NCBI RefSeq assembly: GCF_000422865.1
Contig: NZ_AUGW01000019.1
Location: forward strand, 1 to 64,000
Length of the DNA stretch: 64,000 nucleotides
Direction: 5' to 3'
Origin: Oceanospirillum maris DSM 6286
GTDB lineage: Bacteria > Pseudomonadota > Gammaproteobacteria > Pseudomonadales > Halomonadaceae
A model generated the notes under the pieces. It was not told the DNA's origin. It made no database searches and saw nothing but the letters and a program-made list of their open reading frames with translations. Below, in pieces: positions 56,220-64,000 of the stretch (position 1 is its first letter; each line of letters begins with the position of its first letter). The position numbers and the translations under genes were made by a program.

Positions 56220-57860
56220 ATGAGTAGTTACAGTAAAATGAGTTTAAGATGGCAGGTAGCTTTGCCGATTTTTTTGTTGGTTCTATTAATCGCCCTAGAA
56301 GGTTTCTTCGGAGTAACAGGCTTAGATCGAGTTAGTGAACGGTCGGAACGGATGGCCTCTCAATTAACGCCAGCGACCAGCGCGATACTCAATGCTGACA
56401 GAGATCTTTATCAAGCCGCCGTTGCTTTAAGAGCGTATGTCACTTCTCGTAGGCAGGGGAGCTCGGTTGATGCTGCCTTAAATGATTTCAATGAGAACGT
56501 TCAGCAGGCTGTTGACCGTATGGTTTTTGCGCACGGTTTAGCTGCTGATGCCGGTGTTGCCGTTAAGCCTAAAGAGCACTTTTATCAGGCTGTCAATAAA
56601 TGGAAAGTGCATGCGGCTCAGGTTATGTCTGCCGCCGATGCAGGTAACAATGTTGCGGCGCATCAGCTTATGATCAATCAAGAAGGGGCTAGCTTTTCAG
56701 CACTGCGTGATCGGTATGATGCCTTAGGTGAACGGATAGACCAAATCGCTTTGCAGTTAAGTTCTGAGATTATAGACGTTCATCAGCATGAGAAAACGGT
56801 TGTATCTATCATTATGCTGGTGAGTATTTTGATCGCAATGGTTGCGATGATTTTTGTGCCTAAGTTAATTGCTCAACCGCTGCTTAACTTGGAAACAATA
56901 ATGAAAGATCTTGCCGGTGGTGGCGGTGATTTAACACAGCGCTTACCCGCTGATGGCAATAATGAAATTGCTAAGCTCGCTAAACAAGTGAATCGGTTAT
57001 TGGGGTTTCTTCAAACAATGATTGCAGAGGCTCAAGACCATGTGCGTGAAATGGAAATGGCGGTTACGACACTAACAAACAGCGCGGATAAAACCGGCGA
57101 GAGTGCTGTTTATCAGCATCAAGCTGTCACTCAGGTGTTGACGGCGGTTCACCAAATGCAGCAAGCCATTCAAGAGATCGCGACAAGCGCTCAGAGCACA
57201 TCTATCGAATCCGATCGTGCTAATCAAGATGTTGTTACCTCAAGTCACGCCATTAAAAATTCATCGACGCAAATTCACACCCTATCTGAGGATATGGCGC
57301 AAGCCGTGTCATTGATTACAACTCTTGAAACAGAAAGTAACAACATTGTGTCTGTTTTGGATGTGATTGGTGGTATTGCGGAGCAAACGAATTTATTAGC
57401 TTTGAATGCGGCTATTGAGGCTGCTCGAGCCGGTGAGGCAGGGCGAGGTTTTGCAGTTGTTGCGGATGAGGTGAGAACCTTGGCCTCCCGTACCCAAACA
57501 TCGACTCAAGATATTCAAGCCATGATTACTCGTTTGCAGCAAGGGGTGGCGGGGTCAGTCGCTGCGATGCAAGGCGCTAGCGAACAGGTCGAAGCAACGG
57601 TAAATAGTGCGCAAATGGCTTCTGATGCCTTGGATAGTATTGTCGGCGGGATTAATACGATTAACAGCATGTCTGCCCAAATTGCTACGGCAACAGAAGA
57701 GCAATCCGTTGTGGCGAATCATATGAATGATACGGTGCATGATATTAGCGAGAAATCGAACCAGCTGTCAGAGCTTGCAGGTAGTACTCGTAGTGCTGGC
57801 GATGAGCTAAGCCGTTCTGTTCAAGCGGTTGCGGGCCATATGAATCGCTTTAAAGTATAG
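56220..57860 (+). CDS. Methyl-accepting chemotaxis protein
   Basis: A 546-residue chemoreceptor. Helix 1 lies at about 12-30 ([20 protein letters not shown]), with a roughly 160-residue four-helix-bundle periplasmic sensor. Helix 2 is at about 193-213 ([18 protein letters not shown]), followed by a HAMP domain ([19 protein letters not shown]). The long cytoplasmic hairpin includes the signalling tip region [29 protein letters not shown], abridged by position 390-420. The ligand is unknown. No C-terminal CheR-docking pentapeptide is present. AGGAGG lies 11 bases before the ATG, a slightly long spacing. Convergent with csiV. Confidence 0.93.
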   Translation: MSSYSKMSLRWQVALPIFLLVLLIALEGFFGVTGLDRVSERSERMASQLTPATSAILNADRDLYQAAVALRAYVTSRRQGSSVDAALNDFNENVQQAVDRMVFAHGLAADAGVAVKPKEHFYQAVNKWKVHAAQVMSAADAGNNVAAHQLMINQEGASFSALRDRYDALGERIDQIALQLSSEIIDVHQHEKTVVSIIMLVSILIAMVAMIFVPKLIAQPLLNLETIMKDLAGGGGDLTQRLPADGNNEIAKLAKQVNRLLGFLQTMIAEAQDHVREMEMAVTTLTNSADKTGESAVYQHQAVTQVLTAVHQMQQAIQEIATSAQSTSIESDRANQDVVTSSHAIKNSSTQIHTLSEDMAQAVSLITTLETESNNIVSVLDVIGGIAEQTNLLALNAAIEAARAGEAGRGFAVVADEVRTLASRTQTSTQDIQAMITRLQQGVAGSVAAMQGASEQVEATVNSAQMASDALDSIVGGINTINSMSAQIATATEEQSVVANHMNDTVHDISEKSNQLSELAGSTRSAGDELSRSVQAVAGHMNRFKV

Positions 57861-57892
57861 GTTTAAAATGAAACATGCAGGCCTGCCCACGC

Positions 57893-58921
57893 TTATAACG
57901 GAGTTAGCTGAACCAATATGCCAAAGCGTGGGTGATCAATGTAATGCAGATCGCCACTTCTCATTCTGCGAGATTGTATCAGTGGAATCGTATGTTCGAC
58001 TCGATATTGGCGCAGCCCGAGTAGCTCCAATGATGGGTTTGGTGTCGATAGGCTATTTTGATCCGCTGGTAGACTATTCTGATTCATTGTAGAGCTATTA
58101 TGTTGGCCTGCATCAGAGCTGTTTTCTGAGCTTAAAAGCTTGTCGATATTCGGATCTTGGCTCTGGATTGTGCTTTTGTTGGCCTCAAATTTCCGTAGAT
58201 AAAGCTGCGTATCTAGGTGTAAATATCGAGCAACAGACAGACGAATATTACCTTCTAGCTCGAAAAGATTATCGTATTTATCGCCCCCTGTGATCTGAAT
58301 AGGTATGCTGTTTTCACGATCATATACGGGCATATTCCATCCTTTATGAAAAAGAATGCGGAAATTTTTTCGATAAGCTAGACGATTGCTTTGGCGAGTC
58401 AGTCGCAGTTTACTTTTTGGTAGATAGAAGAAATCTGGCTGACGGTTATTGGCTATGTCAGCCCGTTGCCTTTGATTTAGAGGTAAGACGCCAACAGGCA
58501 CTTCTACCATTGTTGTGATGCCTTGCTCGTCAGCCTGAGCTTGGGTTTCTGTTTGCGGCTGAGTTGTTGCGAGCAGTCGCGTGTTAATATCGCTGGTGTC
58601 ATAGAGTTTTAAATAGGCGCTGGGTTGTTCTATTTGAGTGTCATCAGGCCAGCTTTCAGATAAACCTTCTTCTTTCTCTTCATAGCTGAATACCACCATT
58701 TCTACCGCATAGCGTCGAGCCTCCTTGGCGAAGACCTCGACACTTGTAAGTAAAAAAAATAATGCGCCTGCAAGGCTAAGCCATCCTGTAAACGATTTTA
58801 TATTCCAATGCTTATTACTCGAGTACTGGCTATTTGAGTGCTTGGCATCAAGGTGTTTAACGTTCGAGGCTGGCGCGCCTAGGGATCTTATCTGTTGATT
58901 TAATAAAGTCATTGTCGTCAT
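57893..58921 (-). CDS. csiV: CsiV-like periplasmic protein
   Basis: The product has a hydrophobic export signal (WLSLAGALFFLLTSVEVFA) and then RRYAVEMVVFSY, the opening of the CsiV family (PF10972). Pseudomonas has this family beside mfd. The rest contains FFYLPKSKLRL, RILFHKGWNMPV and, at the end, HYIDHPRFGILVQLTPL. CsiV proteins help cell-wall synthesis and penicillin-binding-protein activity in Oceanospirillales relatives, according to family knowledge. The signal is preceded by about 45 hydrophilic residues, too long for a normal signal peptide, so the true start may lie inside. A Ser/Asn-rich low-complexity stretch occurs at about 270-305. It starts 3 bases after mfd. Confidence 0.75.
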   Translation of the reverse strand: MTTMTLLNQQIRSLGAPASNVKHLDAKHSNSQYSSNKHWNIKSFTGWLSLAGALFFLLTSVEVFAKEARRYAVEMVVFSYEEKEEGLSESWPDDTQIEQPSAYLKLYDTSDINTRLLATTQPQTETQAQADEQGITTMVEVPVGVLPLNQRQRADIANNRQPDFFYLPKSKLRLTRQSNRLAYRKNFRILFHKGWNMPVYDRENSIPIQITGGDKYDNLFELEGNIRLSVARYLHLDTQLYLRKFEANKSTIQSQDPNIDKLLSSENSSDAGQHNSSTMNQNSLPADQNSLSTPNPSLELLGLRQYRVEHTIPLIQSRRMRSGDLHYIDHPRFGILVQLTPL

Positions 58922-58924
58922 CGG

Positions 58925-61900
58925 TTAGGCCGCCTCTGGGCTGAGCTTGGAGAGCAGGGTTTCAATCACAGAGAATCGACGTTCAGGCTGATTCATTAGA
59001 TCGGTAAAGCGTAATTTATTCGCGCCTTCAAGGCGATATCTATTTGGTGCTGATTGTACCATCTTAACAATGGCAAGTGGCTCGACCTGTGTTTCAGCGG
59101 AAAACTCAAAGCTACCATTTTCTGGCCCGCAATCGATTCGTGCGATACCGAGCATTTCTGCCCTAAGTTTTAAGCGTGTTTGATTGAATAGATTTTTCAC
59201 TTGTTCAGGCAATAGACCGAAGCGGTCGATCATTTCTACTTGCAGCTCTTTTAACTCGTTGTTGTTTCGAGCATTAGCAATACGCTTATACATCACCAAG
59301 CGGCTGTGTACTTCAGGCAGGTAGTCATCAGGGATGAGCGCAGGAATGTGTAGGTTAATTTCAACACCTTGATGAAGAGGTTTATCCAAGTCAGGTGTTT
59401 TACCCTGTTTAATGGCTTGTACCGCTTTATCCAGCATCTCCATATAGAGGCTGTAACCCACCTGTTCCATCTGGCCGCTTTGGCCTTCACCGAGTAGCTC
59501 ACCGGCGCCCCGAATCTCCATATCATGGGTCGCAAGAGTAAAACCTGCACCTAACTCTTCGGCTTGGGCAATAACGTCTAATCGTTTTTCCGCGTCTTTG
59601 CTGAGCTTTTTGCCTTCTGGTGTTAACAGGTAGGCGTAGGCTTGGTGATGGGAGCGCCCGACACGCCCCCTTAATTGATGCAGTTGGGCGAGGCCGAACT
59701 TATCTGCTCGTTCGATAATAATGGTATTGGCGCTTGGGATATCAATACCGGTTTCAATAATGGTTGAGCAAACTAACACATTGAAGCGTTTGTGGTAGAA
59801 GTCTGACATTAGCTGCTCTAGCTGGCGCTCCGGCATCTGGCCGTGGGCAACGCCTACACGAGCTTCTGGCACCAGTTCTCGAATATTTTCGGCCGCATTT
59901 TCGATCGTTTTTAGATCGTTATGTAGGAAGTAAAGCTGCCCGCCCCGGAGAATTTCCCGCAGAATCGCTTCTTTGATCGTAGGTTTGTCGTATTTGCGCA
60001 CAAAGGTTTTCACCGATAAACGCTTGGCCGGTGCTGTGGCTATAATCGACAGGTCGCGAATACCGGCCATCGCCATATTTAATGTTCGTGGAATAGGGGT
60101 GGCGGTCATGGTGAGAATATCAATTTCGGAGCGTAAAGATTTCAGTTTCTCTTTTTGCTGCACACCAAAACGGTGTTCTTCATCGATAATTAATAATCCA
60201 AGATCATCAAAGCGAGTGTCTTTTTGTAGCAGCTTATGGGTGCCTATCACGATATCCGCTTTGCCGTTGCCCATATTTTCTAGAACTGTTTTTTGTTCTT
60301 TGGCAGATTTAAAGCGAGATAGCACTTCTACCTGCACCGGCCAATCGGCAAAACGGTCACGGAAGTTCTCAAAATGCTGCTGAGCCAATAGGGTTGTCGG
60401 TACTAAAATGGCGACTTGCTTGCCACTTTGAACCGCCATAAACGTAGCGCGCATGGCCACTTCGGTTTTACCAAAGCCAACATCACCGCAGACCACACGA
60501 TCCATCGGCTGTGGCGATACCATATCCTTGATAACCGCATTAATCGCGGCCATCTGATCCGGTGTTTCTTCAAAGGGAAAGCCTGAGGCAAAGGCATCAT
60601 ACGATTGGTCTGGGTCGCTATGGCTAAAGCCTTTTCGAGCGGCACGGCGCGCATAGATATCGAGTAGTTCTGCGGCGGTGTCACGGATCTTCTCTGCGGT
60701 TTTACGCTTAGCTTTCTCCCACTGTTCAGAACCTAGTCGATGCAGCGGTGCATGTTCATCTCCGACACCAGAATAACGAGAGATAAGATGTAAAGAGCTA
60801 ACCGGTACATAAAGCTTGGCGGCATTGGCATACTCTAAGGTAAGAAATTCAGCTTTTTGCTGATCAATCTCAATTACCTGTAAGCCCAAATAGCGACCAA
60901 CACCGTGATCAATATGCACCACCGGTGCGCCTTCCTGTAGCTCGGTCAGGCTGCGAACGGTGTATTCACCAATATCGGTGACCTTTTGACGGCGACGGCT
61001 TTGAAAAACCCGTTGGCCGAAGAGTTGGCTTTCACTGATCAGTTCAAAGCCGGGCTGTTCGCAGGTAATACCTTCTAGTAACGGCGCAACCGTGATCGCC
61101 AGCTTAGTATCGGTAGCTGAGGCTGAGCAAAAATCTTGCCAATGCTCGAAGCCTATAGGGCGCAAGTTAATGCGTCCTAGCAGCTCCAATAACGCTTCAC
61201 GACGACCTGCGGATTCGGCGCAAAAAAGTACCTGCTTATCCGTACCGGCAAGGTGATCTTGTAGTTTTTTCAGAGGGGTGCTGCTTTTAGCGTCAATGGG
61301 GAGCTGCAAAGGTTCAGAGAAAGGTAGGTTAATACGACCTGCTTTCTCTTCTACCGGAACCGTATGTAGCTGAATACGGGCAAAGCTTTTTAGACGGCCA
61401 AAAAGTTGATCCACGGGTAGAAAAAGTTGCGCCGGAGGCAAGATTGGGCGCTGGATATCGTAGCGTCGATCTTCATAGCGGCGTTCGACTTCCGCCCAGA
61501 AATGTTGCGCGGCATCTTCGGTATTACTGTGACTAATAAGCAGCGCGCTATCCGGCAGATAGCTGAAAATATCAGCCGTTTGCTCAAAAAAGAGTGGCAG
61601 ATAGTACTCAAGCCCTGGTGATGCGATGCCTTTGCTCACATCTTGATAAAGAGGGCATTGGCGGAAGTCGATATCAAACTGTTCTTGAAAGGCGATCTTA
61701 AACTGAGTTTTACCGCTACCGTCTAGGGGGTATTCCTGGGCGGGCAAGATACGAATCTGATCCGTTTTGTTAAGCGAGCGCTGGGTTTCAGGATCAAAGG
61801 TGCGCAGGGTATCTATTTCATCATCAAATAGATCAATACGTATGGGTTCATCCCGCCCCATGGGGAAAATATCCATCAACGCGCCGCGGATGGCGTATTC

Positions 61901-62389
61901 ACCGTGGCTGTAGACATTATCCACGCAATGATAGCCCGCCTGCTCTAACTGTCGACTCATCGCTTGGGCATCAAAACGTTGCCCTGTTTCTAATAAAAAG
62001 GTTGAACCGCTAATGTAACTGGCCGGCGCTAAGCGCTGCATCAATGTTGATGCTGGCGCGACTAATATGCCTTTTTTCAGCAAGGGAAGCTGGTAGAGAA
62101 CCTTTAAACGCTCAGAAATAATATCTTGGTGCGGTGAAAAAGCATCATAGGGTAGGGTTTCCCAGTCAGGCATCCTTAAAACAGGAAGATCCTTAGGTAA
62201 AAAGAACTGCAGTAGTTCCGCCAGTTGCTCGGCATCACTTTGGTTTTGAGTGACCACAAAGAGCAGGCGCTCTTGCTGTTGTGCTAGCTCGCTAATGACT
62301 AGGGCTCTGGCATGGCCGGGTAGGTTGCCCCAGTGGCGTGTGTCGCCTGGTTTTACCGGAACGGTCTGGGTGTTAAGCTGCAGTTGCAT
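58925..62389 (-). CDS. mfd: Transcription-repair coupling factor
   Basis: Mfd removes stalled RNA polymerase at DNA lesions and recruits UvrA. The product is about 1154 residues. It has an N-terminal UvrB-like domain, an RNA-polymerase-interacting domain (PVVHIDHGVGRYLGLQ) and an SF2 helicase. The helicase shows Walker A VVCGDVGFGKTEVAMRA, LLIIDEEHRFGVQQKEKLK, TMTATPIPRTLNMAM and QLRGRVGRS. The C-terminal TRCF domain (VQAIKQGKTPDL onward) is complete. ATG 62389 with GGAA upstream is preferred over TTG 62413. It is followed by csiV on the same strand and divergent from gap, the order found in pseudomonads. Confidence 0.97.
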   Translation of the reverse strand: MQLQLNTQTVPVKPGDTRHWGNLPGHARALVISELAQQQERLLFVVTQNQSDAEQLAELLQFFLPKDLPVLRMPDWETLPYDAFSPHQDIISERLKVLYQLPLLKKGILVAPASTLMQRLAPASYISGSTFLLETGQRFDAQAMSRQLEQAGYHCVDNVYSHGEYAIRGALMDIFPMGRDEPIRIDLFDDEIDTLRTFDPETQRSLNKTDQIRILPAQEYPLDGSGKTQFKIAFQEQFDIDFRQCPLYQDVSKGIASPGLEYYLPLFFEQTADIFSYLPDSALLISHSNTEDAAQHFWAEVERRYEDRRYDIQRPILPPAQLFLPVDQLFGRLKSFARIQLHTVPVEEKAGRINLPFSEPLQLPIDAKSSTPLKKLQDHLAGTDKQVLFCAESAGRREALLELLGRINLRPIGFEHWQDFCSASATDTKLAITVAPLLEGITCEQPGFELISESQLFGQRVFQSRRRQKVTDIGEYTVRSLTELQEGAPVVHIDHGVGRYLGLQVIEIDQQKAEFLTLEYANAAKLYVPVSSLHLISRYSGVGDEHAPLHRLGSEQWEKAKRKTAEKIRDTAAELLDIYARRAARKGFSHSDPDQSYDAFASGFPFEETPDQMAAINAVIKDMVSPQPMDRVVCGDVGFGKTEVAMRATFMAVQSGKQVAILVPTTLLAQQHFENFRDRFADWPVQVEVLSRFKSAKEQKTVLENMGNGKADIVIGTHKLLQKDTRFDDLGLLIIDEEHRFGVQQKEKLKSLRSEIDILTMTATPIPRTLNMAMAGIRDLSIIATAPAKRLSVKTFVRKYDKPTIKEAILREILRGGQLYFLHNDLKTIENAAENIRELVPEARVGVAHGQMPERQLEQLMSDFYHKRFNVLVCSTIIETGIDIPSANTIIIERADKFGLAQLHQLRGRVGRSHHQAYAYLLTPEGKKLSKDAEKRLDVIAQAEELGAGFTLATHDMEIRGAGELLGEGQSGQMEQVGYSLYMEMLDKAVQAIKQGKTPDLDKPLHQGVEINLHIPALIPDDYLPEVHSRLVMYKRIANARNNNELKELQVEMIDRFGLLPEQVKNLFNQTRLKLRAEMLGIARIDCGPENGSFEFSAETQVEPLAIVKMVQSAPNRYRLEGANKLRFTDLMNQPERRFSVIETLLSKLSPEAA

Positions 62390-62784
62390 AGTGCTTTTCC
62401 GTTGCTGTGACAAATGGTTGGCGGTAAATAGATCGCCGTGCCCTTAATCTTAAGCTGGGCTTTTAATCTTAACGTTTAATCTTCTTAGTAAGCCGCCAAT
62501 AAGTCTAAGGCGGTGGGCGTGAATGTAAAGCGTTGCTCCGATCTGGAATCGTAATATAAAGACGGTTGGTGGCAATTGTTACCGTTTTGTCACTGATGGC
62601 TTAATGGGTTCGGTATCATGTCTTTAAAAAAAGGCAATATTAGCGCGATGATGGGTTGATTTAGCGTTATAAATAGACTTTGGCCGCAAAAAGTACGTTA
62701 AAATTTGCCTCTTTGGACTTCTGCTTACATAATACGCCCGCATTTTCGGTTGAGATTTTTTTTTGATTTAAAGTGAGGCCGCCC
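62390..62784. other. Divergent promoter region between mfd and gap
   Basis: About 395 bases. TTAATCTTAA-type repeats occur at 62444-62453, 62463-62472 and 62475-62483 on the mfd side. A CCGCC-N11-GGCGG dyad follows near 62493-62513. No reading frame or terminator was supported. GAGG lies 7 bases before the gap GTG. Confidence 0.5.
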
Positions 62785-64000
62785 GTGAGTCAAGAGATGT
62801 TAGATAGCTGTTTCCAAGATTGGCAGGAGCGTGAAGCTCTAGCAGAAGCTATGATCCCGCTGATTGGTCAGCTGTATCGTAAAAACAATGTAGTGACTTC
62901 ACTGTATGGCCGTGCGATGGTCAACCAGTCTGTTATCCGTATCATGAAAGACCACCGCTTTGTGCGCCAGGTTGAAGGTACTGAACTGTCTGTTCGTGAT
63001 ACGCACCCGATTCTGGAAGCAATGGCTGGCATGAACATGGGCCCTGCTCACGTTGATATCGGTAAGCTTGCGGTTAAGTTCAAAAACGAAGGTGGTACCG
63101 ATTTAGGTGCTTTCCTGCGTAAAGAACTGGACTCTGCGGTTGATAAGTATCAAGCAAACGGCGAAGACGGTTATAAAGACGTTGTACTATACGGTTTTGG
63201 TCGTATTGGTCGTTTGTTAGCCCGTATTCTGGTTGAAAAAGCGGGTGGCGGTAACAAATTACGTCTGCGCGCTATCGTGGTTCGTGGCGGTAAAGAAGGT
63301 GATTTGCAGAAGCGTGCTAGCCTGTTGCGTCGTGATTCTGTACACGGTTCTTTCCAAGGTACTATTTCTGTTGATGAAGAAGCTAAAGCGCTGATTATCA
63401 ATGGTAACTACGTACAAATGATCTACGCGAACTCCCCTGCAGAAGTGGATTACACCACTTATGGTATCAATGATGCGATCGTTGTTGATAACACGGGTAT
63501 GTGGCGTGATGAGACCGGTCTAGGTCAGCATTTAAACTGCAAAGGCGCGTCGCGTGTATTGCTAACGGCTCCGGGTAAAGGCGATATTAAAAACATCGTT
63601 CACGGCATCAACAGTGATACGATTGAAGCCGGTGATAAGATTTTGTCTGCTGCGTCCTGTACCACAAATGCTATTGTTCCTGTTTTGAAAGCTATGGGTG
63701 ACAAATACGGTATCGAGCATGGCCACGTTGAAACGGTTCATGCGTTCACCAATGATCAGAACTTAATCGATAACTTCCATAAAGCTTCTCGTCGTGGTCG
63801 TTCAGCTCCGTTGAATATGGTTATTACCGAAACGGGTGCGGCTTCTGCTGCGGCCAAAGCGTTGCCTTCTCTGAAAGGTAAGTTAACGGGTAATGCGATT
63901 CGTGTTCCTACGCCAAATGTTTCTATGGCGATTCTGAACCTAACGTTGGGTAATGGTACAACGGTTGAAGAAGTAAATGATTATCTACGTGATGCGTCAT
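62785..64000 (+). CDS. gap: Glyceraldehyde-3-phosphate dehydrogenase, long form (3' end cut by window)
   Basis: The enzyme oxidises glyceraldehyde 3-phosphate with NAD(P) in central carbon metabolism. Translation starts at GTG 62785 with GAGG upstream and runs open to the window end (405 codons seen). About 130 residues precede the usual Rossmann start VVLYGFGRIGRLLARIL. The catalytic cysteine in SAASCTTNAIVP is at residue 292, where classical enzymes have it near 150. HAFTNDQNLIDNFHKASRRG and SMAILNLTLGNGTTVEEV follow. This extended form next to mfd matches pseudomonad gap2-type genes. The role of the extension is unknown. The missing C-terminus is only due to the window edge. Confidence 0.94.
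   Translation, partial: MSQEMLDSCFQDWQEREALAEAMIPLIGQLYRKNNVVTSLYGRAMVNQSVIRIMKDHRFVRQVEGTELSVRDTHPILEAMAGMNMGPAHVDIGKLAVKFKNEGGTDLGAFLRKELDSAVDKYQANGEDGYKDVVLYGFGRIGRLLARILVEKAGGGNKLRLRAIVVRGGKEGDLQKRASLLRRDSVHGSFQGTISVDEEAKALIINGNYVQMIYANSPAEVDYTTYGINDAIVVDNTGMWRDETGLGQHLNCKGASRVLLTAPGKGDIKNIVHGINSDTIEAGDKILSAASCTTNAIVPVLKAMGDKYGIEHGHVETVHAFTNDQNLIDNFHKASRRGRSAPLNMVITETGAASAAAKALPSLKGKLTGNAIRVPTPNVSMAILNLTLGNGTTVEEVNDYLRDAS

Noticed and set aside
59973-60383. A 136-codon plus-strand frame opposite mfd
   Set aside because: Wholly antisense to a conserved helicase domain; Ser/Arg-rich composition is typical of a shadow frame.
1-64000. CRISPR arrays, tRNA or rRNA genes, prophage or toxin-antitoxin modules
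   Set aside because: No regularly spaced repeats, cloverleaf-like sequences or phage and toxin families were seen by eye; tRNAscan and CRISPR finders would settle this.

Overview
The window looks like a chromosomal segment of a moderate-GC marine gammaproteobacterium, most likely in or near Oceanospirillaceae (Neptunomonas, Amphritea, Marinobacterium, Neptuniibacter type). This is inferred from pseudomonad-like gene orders (gpsA-DUF4389-sixA; smr-prmB-aroC-MFS; leuCDB-asd-fimV-truA-trpF; accD-folC-dedD-cvpA-purF-metZ; gap-mfd-csiV), a class I polyhydroxyalkanoate (PHA) synthase with a phasin, and protein sequences that resemble Pseudomonas/Oceanospirillales families. The genus cannot be fixed from the sequence alone. 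No rRNA, tRNA, CRISPR array, prophage or plasmid gene was seen. Nearly everything is conserved chromosomal backbone.

Layout. 1-1044: a decayed IS5-type insertion sequence with remnants of both ends. 1062-8801: rsuA, then a divergent pair (2-hydroxyacid dehydrogenase; YejM/PbgA-like membrane sulfatase-fold protein), two exported cell-wall enzymes (M15 carboxypeptidase, Bax-type glucosaminidase), and gpsA-DUF4389-sixA. 8805-13939: three alpha/beta hydrolases, an AEC-family permease preceded by a previously uncalled 44-residue membrane peptide gene, and a DUF4892 envelope protein. 13960-18135: Smr-domain protein, prmB, aroC and an MFS transporter. 18250-21156: DUF6489 protein, phasin and phaC (PHA storage). 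21217-26724: LysR regulator divergent from leuC-leuD-leuB, then asd. 27291-34479: fimV, truA, trpF-trpB-trpA. 34637-40668: accD-folC-dedD-cvpA-purF-metZ. 40762-51582: a SIMPL-domain protein, then a cobalamin nucleotide-loop/amide cluster (cobU, cobQ, cbiB, cobD) interrupted by a DMT exporter and two overlapping 7TMR-DISM/GGDEF genes. 51863-57860: small basic membrane protein, ppnN, yfcL, an NCS2/SLC23-like permease and a chemoreceptor. 57893-64000: csiV, mfd and a long-form gap cut by the window end.

How it works together. The leu and trp blocks, asd and metZ supply branched-chain, aromatic and aspartate-family amino acids. accD feeds fatty-acid synthesis, and folC/purF serve folate and purine metabolism. 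The cob genes finish adenosylcobalamin assembly from cobyrinic acid diamide-type precursors (adenylation upstream and CobS/CobT are not in view). PHA genes store surplus carbon.

The least explained signals are: the paired GGDEF receptors with different degrees of active-site decay; palindromic operators resembling the RutR TGACC-N4-GGTCA pattern upstream of the permease; a well-spaced sigma-54-type -24/-12 element upstream of fimV; three dyads between the LysR gene and leuC; a 21-bp tandem repeat plus hairpin in front of leuB; and the coupled 44-codon gene before the AEC permease. I did not find a clearly new multi-gene system. The paired GGDEF locus is the best candidate.
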